The notes under the pieces are model-generated. The model ran no database searches, was not told the DNA's origin, and saw only the letters and a program-made list of their open reading frames with translations. Below, in pieces: positions 25,143-34,845 of a DNA stretch of 64,000 nt. This DNA comes from Impatiens glandulifera (Eukaryota > Streptophyta > Magnoliopsida > Ericales > Balsaminaceae), in NCBI RefSeq assembly GCF_907164915.1, contig NC_061863.1, forward strand, positions 11,796,376 through 11,860,375, read 5' to 3'. Positions within the stretch are counted from its first letter, which is position 1, and each line of letters opens with the position of its first letter. The translations under genes and the position numbers were made by a program.

Positions 25143-25930
25143 AAAATAAGAAAAAATGGCTTTCAAATGGTGAAAACCACAATTGGAAATGGAAGAGGTG
25201 TACTATTCTGGCATGATCCTTGGCTGGATTCCCATTATGTTTAAAGAAGAAATGCAAGGAAACAAAGTTAGAAGAGAATACATCAAGTACTCATCCAAAG
25301 ACGTCTATGAATGTAAATGTGATTCATTTTTTAGACGTATTCCAAAAAGTGACAAAATCCTAAACTCAATGAGGCAGAAACAACTCAATGAAATAAATGA
25401 TGAAATATGCTGGAAAATAAAAAATTACGAGAAGTTCATAACAGGAAAGGCATGGAAAATAGTTAAAACAAGAGTACAAGAGGTAAATTGGCATAATGTG
25501 GTATGATCTCCAAAGATTAATCATCGTCACAAATTTATTCTCTAGCTCGTATACAGGAAAAGGTTGACAACAAAAGACAGAATTCGAAAATACATAAATA
25601 TTTCTGATATCAACTGTGTCTTATTTTCGGGAGTTGAGTTAGACATAAACTATTTATTTGGAGAATGCTCTTTTGTAATACAAATATGGAGGAGATATAC
25701 TGCAAACATGAATATCATCAACTTTCTAAGAACATGAGAATAAATCCAAGAGTGGATAAAGAAAAAAGCAAAAGGAAGACCCTTCAATGTAAGTATGTTG
25801 AAATGCTACTTTAAAATAGTAATCTAAGATATCTAGAAAAAAGAAAATCAAGAACTTATAGTGGAAGAAGTAGAACTGCTGAAGATATTTGGGGAGATTT
25901 AACTTCAGATGGAAATGCACTTATTCAATC
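25143..25930 (+). pseudogene. LINE (L1-type) 3' region, zf-RVT remnant
   Basis: Broken frames spell the end of a plant L1-type reverse transcriptase ORF. First comes GFQMVKTTIGNGRGVLFWHDP then WLDSH, the GNG...FWHDPWL motif. After a frameshift follow AWKIVKTRVQEVNWHNVV, a stop, the RLTTKDRIRKY motif, INCVLFSGVELDINYLFGEC and IQIWRR, the zinc-binding zf-RVT module after the RT domain. WIKKKAKGRPFNVSMLKCYF continues to about 25,900. The RT palm and endonuclease are missing, consistent with 5' truncation. The element may end near 26,150, where an AATAAAATC signal occurs, but no clean poly(A) tail or target duplication is visible. Confidence 0.75.
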
Positions 25931-26832
25931 TTAGAGAAGAATCGAAATGAATGAAGAGAATAGAAAACTCTGCCATATATGCAATATTTCGTTTAAGAAT
26001 ATCACAAGTAAAATTAAAGTAAAAACGCTTTAAGCGCTAATTAATTGTTGTTGATGTCTGTAATTTAGTTCTTATTTCACTGTCAAATATAAAAATTATG
26101 TAGATCTGATTTTAAACTTTTGTATTTTTTTTTCCTCTTTTTGGTGTTTTTAATAAAATCACAGTAGGTTGTTTCCTAAAAGAAAAAATATATTCTCATG
26201 TTTTTGTCTATTTTTTTATTTTAAACACTCTTGAATTTTGATGGATTTAAATCAACATGAGAGAAATATTTGACAACAAAATGTGTTTCAAATTATTTTT
26301 ATAGATATTTTCATATTCAAATCCTTATTTGCAAATGAAACTAACAATCCTATAACTCATTTCACAATTAAAATTTAAGTATTTTATTTTTATAAAAATT
26401 TAATTTTTAAATATATAAAAAAACATTATAATAATTCAATAAACTAAACACAAATAACATACTTCGTTGAACAATATTTATTTTTTTTAAAAAAAAAAAT
26501 CCTCAAATAACTAAGATTTGGTTTGAGTTATCAAACCACTACCACTATCATATGTTATCTCACTTAATTCATTAACTATAATAATAAAATATAATATAGT
26601 ATATTTTAAAAAAATAATATTATTAAATATTAAATTATTTCCCCAAATATTTTTACCTCTTCAAATTCATCATCAATTATTATATCATTATATGTTCTAT
26701 ATAGTTATTAAAATAACCCCATTCAAAAAAGGCATCAAATTCAATCTCTTATATGTTCTATATAGTTATTAAAATAACCCCATTCAAAAGAGGCATCAAA
26801 TTCAATCTCGCCCTAACAATAGTTTAAAATCC
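25931..26832. other. AT-rich intergenic DNA
   Basis: Likely LINE 3' untranslated sequence up to about 26,180, then AT-rich DNA with a TTTGAGTTATCAAACCACTACC segment near 26,523 that may be a MITE end. No gene was seen. Confidence 0.4.
26691..26812. repeat. 61-bp tandem duplication upstream of EF-hand gene 2
   Basis: A 61-bp block beginning TATGTTCTATATAGTTATT and ending in AAATTCAATCTC occurs twice in a row with one or two differences. It ends about 20 bases before the duplicated promoter block and is absent from copy 1. Confidence 0.9.
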
Positions 26833-26979
26833 AATCTCCTCTTTTATACAATTCTCCAATCTCCATCAGAATCTAGTACTCCTTTCCCTTAAATTAATTA
26901 AAGAACCTAATTCTCTATAATCAATATTAATATTAATATTAATCATTATCTTCTTCATTCTAATGGTCCAATTCAACAG

Positions 26980-26987
26980 TATATAAG
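26980..26987 (+). promoter_or_regulatory. TATA box of EF-hand gene 2
   Basis: TATATAAG lies about 70 bases before the start codon, in the same position as the TATA box of the paralog. Confidence 0.65.
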
Positions 26988-27055
26988 TAACAGAGTACAT
27001 TTCACATGGCAAAACACCATACACTATTCTTCAATACATTATAAAGAGTGTATAT

Positions 27056-27355
27056 ATGGCGATCTCCGTCAAGAACAAGACGATTTCCCACGACGGAAGA
27101 AGAGAAATGACGGTGGAGGAATTCAAGGCATGGCTTATTAAGAAATTTGATTCCGACATGGATGGCCGGATTAGCAAAGAAGAGCTCCGGAAAGCTGTTC
27201 GTCTCGCTGGAGGCTGGTTCGCAGGAAGGAAGGGCCGGGCTGGTGTGCAGGCGGCCGATGCTAACTGTAATGGGTATGTGGATGTAAAAGAATTGGATCA
27301 GCTTGTTGACTTTGCACAGAAACATTTGAAAGTCAAAATTGTATCTTCATTTTAG
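27056..27355 (+). CDS. Small calmodulin-like EF-hand protein, copy 2
   Basis: An intronless 99-residue paralog of the gene at 18,450 with the same plan. EF loop 1 is residues 32-43 (DSDMDGRISKEE) and loop 2 residues 68-79 (DANCNGYVDVKE). All loop positions are acceptable for calcium, though loop 2 has Asn rather than Asp at position 5 and is less acidic, so the two hands may differ in affinity from copy 1. Differences cluster at the N-terminus (MAISVKNK versus MAIASNNK), in loop 2 and at the C-terminus. The reading frame is intact and the promoter conserved, so it is probably functional. It is the downstream, same-strand member of a pair about 8.6 kb apart. Confidence 0.93.
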   Translation: MAISVKNKTISHDGRREMTVEEFKAWLIKKFDSDMDGRISKEELRKAVRLAGGWFAGRKGRAGVQAADANCNGYVDVKELDQLVDFAQKHLKVKIVSSF

Positions 27356-27747
27356 TTGTATTGTTTTGTTTTGGGGTTGTTTAAATAATCTCATTTAACC
27401 TCAAAATTATCTTAATGGTGTAAGTTTGTATGTGTTTTTTTTTTCTTCTTGTTTGATGATGGCTGCATGTGCAATCACAAACACAACATGAACTGTTATT
27501 ATTATGGCTTTCAAGTTTACTTAAAATTGTTGGCAATTTATAAGCATTTGAAGGTTACCCAATTTCGGGTTTTTACCCGCCAACTACCAAATCTTTATCC
27601 ACATTCTTTTGATCAAAGGTTAGCCAATTAAGGAAGAGTACAAACTAGGTTTAAAAAAAACAGAATTGCAGAAACATGTTAGTTAACCATATGATAATAT
27701 ATAGATGTGTACAAACCAGGCAAACACTTTGAATGTTGATTCTGATT

Positions 27748-30168
27748 CTAGTACTTTATCTGCCCTGAGCTCTTCAACCATGGAAGCATCTCCAAAAGAC
27801 CTTCTTTCAGGCCTCTTGGAGCATAATCAAGCTCTTTCTTAGCCTTCTCACTTGAATAAGCCCATTGTTTTCTAAGAACATACACAGTCTGTTCAACACA
27901 AAAATAAATAAAAACATATTCAATCAAGTGACAAATCACAAAGACTAAAATACCCTCATAAACAATAAACCTAACCCACCAGGATAGCTCAAGTGTTAAG
28001 GGTCTTACCTAAGAGACCAATGATTCCAGGTTCAACTTCCACTGTGAATAAACTCGAGTCACAAAAGGGGTGTGAACCCTCTGATTTAAAAGGTGTTATG
28101 ACTATGGGGTCATGCTAACCACCTTAGGAATAAACTTGAGTCACAAAAACAAAACAAAAAAATCCCTAATTTCTCAATGTATATGAGTCATGTCTAACTC
28201 CTCATCTCAACCGAATAAACCCGTAAAAAAATCCTAATTTCTCAATGTGTATGAGCTTGTTTGATGTTGGTTATTTGAGGGTTTTTTGGGATTTTATTTA
28301 AAAAACTTTGTTTAATGAAAAAATATGTTATTTGGAGTTTTAATTGGTTAAATTACTATCATGTTTCTTTTGTATTTAAAATTTAAATATTATAAGGATT
28401 AAGTAGGGGTATTTTAATTGATAAAATGAGTGATTTGATGGTTAGAGATAAAAAAGAATTTATAAAAAACTGGATTAAAACCCCAAGACCCCATATCAAA
28501 CAAGCTATATGAGTCATGTCCAGCTCCTATCTCAACCAAAAAACCCATGTCACAAAAAAATAATACTCTAATTTCTCAATGTATATGAGTCATGTCATGT
28601 CTATCCTCTATCTCAACCCTAGATTTCTAGTTATGTAACACAGATTAGGTCCTTTTGGTATTATTTGTAATCTCATTCAACTCAAAATTCAATCCAACTA
28701 CATCTGTTTCTAAAAGAAATTTGATAAACTAAATCAGTAAATCTTCATTTGCCAAATGAAGCTCATGATCTCACCCAACATGTTTTTACCAAATCCCAAC
28801 ACAACTACAAATTTGACGATTCCTCGTTGAGATTGAGATGCAACTGGATAACACTTTATTTTAGATATCTTATCTGGATATGTAGTTTCTCATCTTGATC
28901 CGCTTTCATATCCTATATACCACATAAGTGTTCTAACTTTCATACAAGATTCTTCATTTTATTAGATTAATGATATATCTAATAGAACATGATGCTGAAA
29001 TCGAAAAAAAAAAAATGAAGAATTGTGTGTAAGAACTTGAACAGAGCATTACCGGTGGACTGAGCAGAGGAAGGTTTCCAGTAATTCTTGAGATGAAAAC
29101 CAATATCCATCCATAAGCCTCGATAACATACAAAGGAATGTTGAACATAGGCTTGCTTGTATTTGTAATAATAGCAGCTAAATCAAAAACTTGCTTAAAG
29201 GAAGCATTTTCACCTGTTAAAAGATATCTTTCACCAAGTCTACCTTTATTCATAGCACCAATATGTCCTTCAACTACATCATCAACATGACTAAAAGAAA
29301 ACAAATCATTTCCATTTCCTATATACCCAGGCAACCGCCAATTGAAGCGTTCAACAAGCTGGTGATGGTTTAGAATGATAAAAGATGTTTAGAGAATAAA
29401 CCAATTAAAAGAGTGGAAGGAAAACCGAAGACTCACCAACTTAGCAACTATATTGCCTGTAGTTAACTTGCCAGGACCATAGATAACTCCGGGATAAACT
29501 ACCACTATAGGCACGCCTTCAGCAGCAGCTTCTAACGCAATTTTATCGGCTAAAACCTTCGATTTCTCATACTCAGTGCAGAAGTTCTTTCCAGAATGAA
29601 TCTACCACAAAACAAACAAACAATAATATAAACCTAATTGAAGACATGAACTCGCTGATGATCATAAATTCATAATCATAATCATAATACCTGGTTTTCA
29701 TCTGCAACATAACCATCTGTAGATCCTACTGCGAAAAAAGAAGAGGTGTAAATAATCTTCTCTATCGATGATTCCGATTCTTTATATACTTTCAATAGAT
29801 TCTTCAATCCTCCAATATTAACCTAACACATGAAAACAAAGAGAATAAATTCGAGCTCGCTCGATTATACAGAAGAGTGTTGAGATTTGACTACTTGCCT
29901 TGGAGAATATAGAAGGATCTGGAACCCAAGGTTCGACAATGGCGGCAACATGGAAAACGATCTGACAACCGGAGCAGGCAGCTAGGAAGGATGAGAAATC
30001 AGTAACATCTCCATAAGCGAGCTCAAAAGAAGGGTTTTCTTGAACAGGAAGGGAGGAGAGATCGCTGGTGCGACGAACGAAGGCTCGGACGGAGTAGCCT
30101 TGAGCGATGAGGGCGGTGCAAAGCTTGCCGCCGAGGTAACCGGAAGCGCCGGTCACAAGTATCTTCAT
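27748..30168 (-). CDS. FLDH: Farnesol dehydrogenase-like extended SDR reductase
   Basis: A 337-residue NAD(P)-binding Rossmann enzyme of the extended short-chain dehydrogenase / dihydroflavonol-reductase-like class, closest in my recollection to plant NAD-dependent farnesol dehydrogenase, which oxidises farnesol to farnesal. Exons are 30168-29899, 29822-29691, 29601-29437, 29358-29053 and 27888-27748, all joining in phase 0. The start MKILVTGASGYLGG places the glycine-rich dinucleotide motif GASGYLG at residues 7-13. TSSFFAVG precedes the catalytic Tyr145-x-x-x-Lys149 (YEKSK), and VVYPGVIYGPG follows. A hydrophobic stretch near 265-285 (YVIEAYGWILVFIS) may be a membrane anchor. Intron 1 uses a GC donor. 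Intron 4 (1,164 bases) holds a SINE and a MITE. The class is firm; the substrate is inferred. Confidence 0.9.
27975..28140 (+). mobile_element. tRNA-derived SINE in FLDH intron 4
   Basis: An A box (GATAGCTCAAGTGTTAAGGG) is followed by a B box (CCAGGTTCAACTTCC) at tRNA-like spacing, then a body ending near AACTTGAGTCACAAAAAC and an A-rich tail. It lies antisense to the gene. Partial relatives occur near 32,014, 42,300 and 51,300. Confidence 0.6.
28161..28620. repeat. ~70-bp imperfect tandem repeat split by a MITE
   Basis: A unit containing AATTTCTCAATGTATATGAG, TCATGTC and CTCATCTCAACC occurs near 28,161, 28,231 and 28,567. The middle copy is interrupted by the MITE at 28,253-28,505, so its neighbours preserve the pre-insertion sequence. 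Confidence 0.7.
28253..28505. mobile_element. Tourist-like MITE in FLDH intron 4
   Basis: About 253 bp bounded by GCTTGTTTGAT and its inverse ATCAAACAAGC, with subterminal GTTATTTGAG. TAT flanks both ends (28,250-28,252 and 28,506-28,508), which fits a 3-bp target duplication. It shares termini with the elements at 2,860, 36,094 and 39,505. Confidence 0.65.
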
Positions 30169-30777
30169 TTCGTTAACGGGTCAACAACTTTTAGTTTATG
30201 TTAAATACTATTTTGACATCTTCTTCATTTTCAAATAAATAAACAAGCTGGAAAAGTTTAGCATATAAATAAATAAAACTAAGGACATAATTAGGTGGTA
30301 TTTATTATAAATATTGATATTGACTTATATAAGAATGATTGGCTTAATTATTGTTTTTTTTTTTAAAATATTTGAGACTAGTTATTATTAAAATTATAAA
30401 AAATGAAATTTTGTTTAATAGATTAAAACGTTATTATTATTTATTTGACATTTATAAATAAAATATTTATGTCATTAATTTTATTAATTTATTGTTTATG
30501 TGACATTTATAAATAAAATATATATGTCATTAATTAGTGAAGATTTTAATTATCAAATATTTTAGAGAAACATTAAATTAGAAAGTTAAATTATCTTTTA
30601 TTTATAAATGTGAAGGAGATGATAAATTAAAGGAGTTTGAATATGTCAAAAACAAAATCTAACTTTATATAATTTAAATAATACAAAACTTCAAATTATA
30701 ATGTTTGAAAAAAAAAATTTAATATATATATGAATTGGCCTTAAAGAAGTTTTACTTTGACAATTAAAAAAAATAAA

Positions 30778-30823
<46 letters not shown>

Positions 30824-31120
30824 AGATAATATTTACTTAAATGTTTTTGATTTTTTTAAACATTTACAGAAAAACTACAAATGAAAAATATATTAAGTAA
30901 GAAAACATATGCTATTTGGGGGCTATTTGTACCTTTTATTTTTAATATTAAAATTAATTAAAATATTTTTTATTAGTTATTCATTTATTATAAGTTTATT
31001 GGTCTGCTAAAGCAAGTTTTATAGTCATGAATATAATATCCATTATCATTAACAAATATTAGTCCTATTTTAATTTTAATTAATTATGGGGCAAGATTTG
31101 ATACTTGCCCAAATTTTTTT
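30169..31120. other. Intergenic DNA upstream of FLDH
   Basis: This should hold the FLDH promoter, but no clear TATA box was found on the minus strand. The rest is AT-rich, with an (AT)n run at 30,782-30,819 and no gene. Confidence 0.45.
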
Positions 31121-31645
31121 TCTCTAATTTATATATATATATAATGATGTTTAATTTTTAAAATGTTTAAATTGTCGGGTCGAGAGCTGTGATTAATTTG
31201 GATATATATGTGAGAGTAAATGGATACTTGGGTCGAATTGTGTATTGATCCGTCCATAAACGATTAAAAATAAAATTAAAAATGCTATAGGTATGATTCG
31301 AACTTGCAACCTAACAAAATAAGTACAACTCTTTAACCAACTAAACTAATAATACTTTATATTTTAAATTCAACACCAAATTTGATGAACGCGAAACATT
31401 TTAACAATATAAGTTCAACTTTTTAACTAACTAATCTATATATATATATATATATAATGATGTTTAATTTTTAAAGTGTCCGGATTGTCGGGTCGAAAGC
31501 TGTGATTAATTTGGATATATATGTGAGAGTAATTAATATTTGGGTCGGATTGTGGGTTGACCTGCCCATAAACATTTTTACCGTAATATTTTTTTTATAA
31601 TTTTTTATATTATTACTCGTGCAAATGCACAATATACATGTTAGT
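31121..31645 (+). mobile_element. Helitron-like element or satellite of one
   Basis: The stretch starts TCTCTAATTTATATA and ends near a short hairpin GTGCAAATGCAC (31,619-31,630), the TC start and 3' hairpin layout of Helitrons. A CTRR end is not clear (TTAG is seen). Inside are two head-to-tail copies (from about 31,137 and 31,437) of a unit with TTTAATTTTTAAA, ATTGTCGGGTCGAGAGCTGTG and a tRNA-like segment. The same family appears reversed at 33.2-33.9 and 46.1-47.8 kb. Confidence 0.5.
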
Positions 31646-33177
31646 TGTTTTTAATAAGAGAATACTGTTTTCAAAAATAAATTAAAATAAAAACTTTAAA
31701 GAAAGTAAGGATTCAAAAGCTATTACCATCATTTCAATCTAAGAACCCAACAAATTATTGAATTTTATTATAATAAAAATGATATATTACGGTGGAATTT
31801 ATAGTATATTTAAATAATTTAACTAATATAATTCTCATTTAAAATATATTAAAATATATTAGTTAAAGTTATGATTTAGTAAAACATTTTAAAATTATTC
31901 CAACTTAGAATTATTTATTTTATTTTTTTAATAAGATAATTTGTTTGAAAATGTTATTATATTTTTGTTTTATTAACTATTTCAAAATTAATTTACAAAT
32001 AACATATTAGGGTAGCTCAAGCGTTCAGAAGCGGTAAGAGTTCACAAAACGATGAGTTCTGCAAATATTTTAAAGTGCGTATAACTAATTCCCGAATTAA
32101 GTATATAATCCGTAAACACACTCAATCAATTTAATTAAACTGTGTAGGTTGATGACCTCGAACTCAAAACCTTATAAAGATGGGATATCTAATTCATATT
32201 GATGTAAAAAAAGATCACTTAATTAAAATTAATATGTACGTTCGAGTCAATATTTAATATATTCAATCCCATATATAGAACTAAAGTTTATTTTTATAAA
32301 ATAGAGATTACTAAGGGCTTAACATTTTTTTATTCCTTTTCAAAGTTATTTATTCAAAATAGTTATAGGTTGCTTGTATTCCCAATTAGAGACATATTTT
32401 AAGATTTTCTTTTCGGAAAATATTTTAAGATTTTCCTATATTAGTTAATAGGATTTTTTATATTAGAAACATCCAAATATATCAAGAAAACCTTTTTCTA
32501 TATAAAATTTTACATATGTTTCAATAACATAACTTTCACTCTTAAATTTAGGTGATGTTATATTAGTCATTATACCGTATCAATTGTTCCATTAACTTCT
32601 ATTTCAATACTACAATGATCGAATATAATAATTAAAGTTATAGTGGACTTAAAAAAAATATGGTAAATTTACAAAAATAAAGGAAAATTATGGACGTAAA
32701 TCTTGTCATTTTGTGAGAATTAAAAAAAATCAATAATTAATTATTTTTTAAAAAAAAATTAGAAGTGATGTCATATTTTTTTAATATAAAAATTCAAATA
32801 ATAATTTTGTAAAGTGCAATGAAGCTCACTTGAATCCTAACATATATCCGCCAAGACTATTACTCAATCCAAACATAGATGAAGATGCTAAATGTTTCAC
32901 TATTACTCCAACCAAAACATAAATGGAGATGTTAAAGTTATTTTGGCTTGATTGAAATTAATGTATCAGTTTTGGGACTAAAATGTTCATGTCTTTAGAT
33001 TTTATATGTTATACAACAAGAGCTCATGAGCTCATGTTGCAAATCTAAAGGGGTCAGAGAATACATTCAATCTAGTTGAAATTAAGGATAAGTATATCTT
33101 TGCATATAAAAAAAATCATAAGTCTTAGCCAATGATTGCAACAAATAATGAGATTGTTTTTAGATCATAGTGGATTT
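31646..33177. other. AT-rich intergenic DNA
   Basis: No gene was seen. A GGTAGCTCAAGCGTT segment at 32,013 matches the A box of the SINE family but lacks a convincing B box. Confidence 0.45.
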
Positions 33178-33862
33178 ATTAGCACGAGTAATAATATAAA
33201 AAATGGTGAAAAAAATATTACGGTAAAAATGTGATAGCATTTTTAATTTTATTTTAACCGTTTTAAGTTTATGGGCGGATCAACTCACAATCCGACTCAA
33301 ATATTCATTTACTCTCACATTACAGAACGATCTTTAAAACAATTGATACAGTTTGATTCATCAACTCAATTAGTTTGACCTCTAGAGTTCACTTCTTCCC
33401 CATACTACAAGTGAAAGAGAAAATGTAAAGACTAACATTAAAGTAGCCCAAGCGAGACTTAGTATATTCATATGAATTATTTCCACTATCTCTATAAATA
33501 TGACGGAATTCTTCCATTATTGCTAACTAATAATAATGAAATATATAGCGCAGAGTTAAAAGAGAATGATGACCGATTAAAAATTATTGATGAACCACCG
33601 TGTTCATCAAATTTGGTCTTGAATTTAAAAAATAAAGTGTTATTAGCCTAGTTAGTTAAAATGTTGTACTTATTTTGTTAGGTTTGTAAGTTCGAACCAA
33701 ACCTATAACATTTTTAATTTTATTTTTAACCGTTTAAAGTTTATGGGCGGGTCAACCCATAATTCGACTCAAATATTTTATTTATTCTCACATATATATC
33801 CAAATTAACCACAGCTCTCGACCCGACAATCCGAACACTTTAAAAATTAAGCATCATTATTC
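33178..33862 (-). mobile_element. Helitron-like family, degraded reverse copies
   Basis: Two pieces (about 33,178-33,330 and 33,560-33,862) match the unit of the 31.1 and 46-48 kb repeats. Shared landmarks are GTTTATGGGCGGGTCAACCC, CTCTCGACCCGACAATCCG, ACTTTAAAAATTAAGCATCA and an A box TTAGCCTAGTTAG. The intervening ~230 bases do not match. Orientation is opposite to the copy at 31.1 kb. Confidence 0.6.
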
Positions 33863-34845
33863 ATTTTATAGTAGTGAGATGTTATTATAACTTTCTATAT
33901 TTAAAATAAAATTATATATATGTAAATGACAATAGAATAGAGATTGATTTTATTTTCATTTCATAGTAGTGAGATTCCGCATGCTTAACATTAAATTCTC
34001 AAGTGGATTGATCATTCAATGTTTGTAGGCATAAATTAGGTTTTTAGTTAGGCCAATTTGGCTTAAATTTATTTCTTGGTGATAAATGATGTTGGTCCTC
34101 TTAATCATCTTTTTGGTGACATCTTTTCCCTTGGAATTTAGCACTAACTTTAAAAAAAAAATTAAAAAGACTTATTGTGTCATATTTATTCATTTGAAAT
34201 CAATCACATACATTTAAATTCTCATTTTAATAAATCAACTTCTATTAAAAAATTGTTTTATTTTCTTAGCATAACCTATTACTTCATAAACTTCTGTAAA
34301 TAATTCAAATTATTTTTAATCTGTCATTTTTTTATTTACTTTTTTTGACATGCTCTTCATAAATAAATAATCATCTTTAGCCAAGACATGAGATTAAGAA
34401 ATTATAAAAATAAATTGTATAGATAGAATAATAATTTCTCGGATTAGCTCAAGATTCATCGTCGAGTGATAATTTGCTGTCATTTTTTAAGCAAAATGAT
34501 ATCTAACTATATATTTCATTATTACACATTTTCACAAATGTAGCAAATTTGTAGAAACAATTAAACAAAATTATAATAAGTGTTGTCAATAAACAAAATG
34601 AACTACATGTGAACTTGTTATAATCCAACATTATAAGCAGAATTAACGTTTTCAAATAAAGTCACTCTATATACATTTCTCGACCAAATCACATGAAAAA
34701 ACAACATTTTACATTCTCAAAAGAGGAATAAAGGAACAAACACTCCACGAAAAAATCTTTGGCAATATTTTCATTCTTTTGACATTTGTTCCCGGGCTCA
34801 AGCATCTAGGTTTTCGGTGATTTCTGTTTACCTCAATACAAGAAG
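33863..34845. other. Intergenic 3' flank of the DUF829 gene
   Basis: AT-rich with no supported gene. The DUF829 3' untranslated region should begin at the right edge; no polyadenylation site was assigned. Confidence 0.4.

Larger units (their letters stand above)
26833..27500 (+). repeat. Segmental duplication, copy 2 (EF-hand gene)
   Basis: This block is homologous to 18,217-18,955 across promoter, gene and 3' flank. It differs by an ATT microsatellite length change near 26,930 and a shorter 3' flank. Confidence 0.88.

Noticed and set aside
27975..28060. A tRNA gene suggested by A and B boxes
   Set aside because: No acceptor or anticodon stem pairs; the boxes belong to a SINE. The same applies to the 46-48 kb units and to 1,812-1,925.
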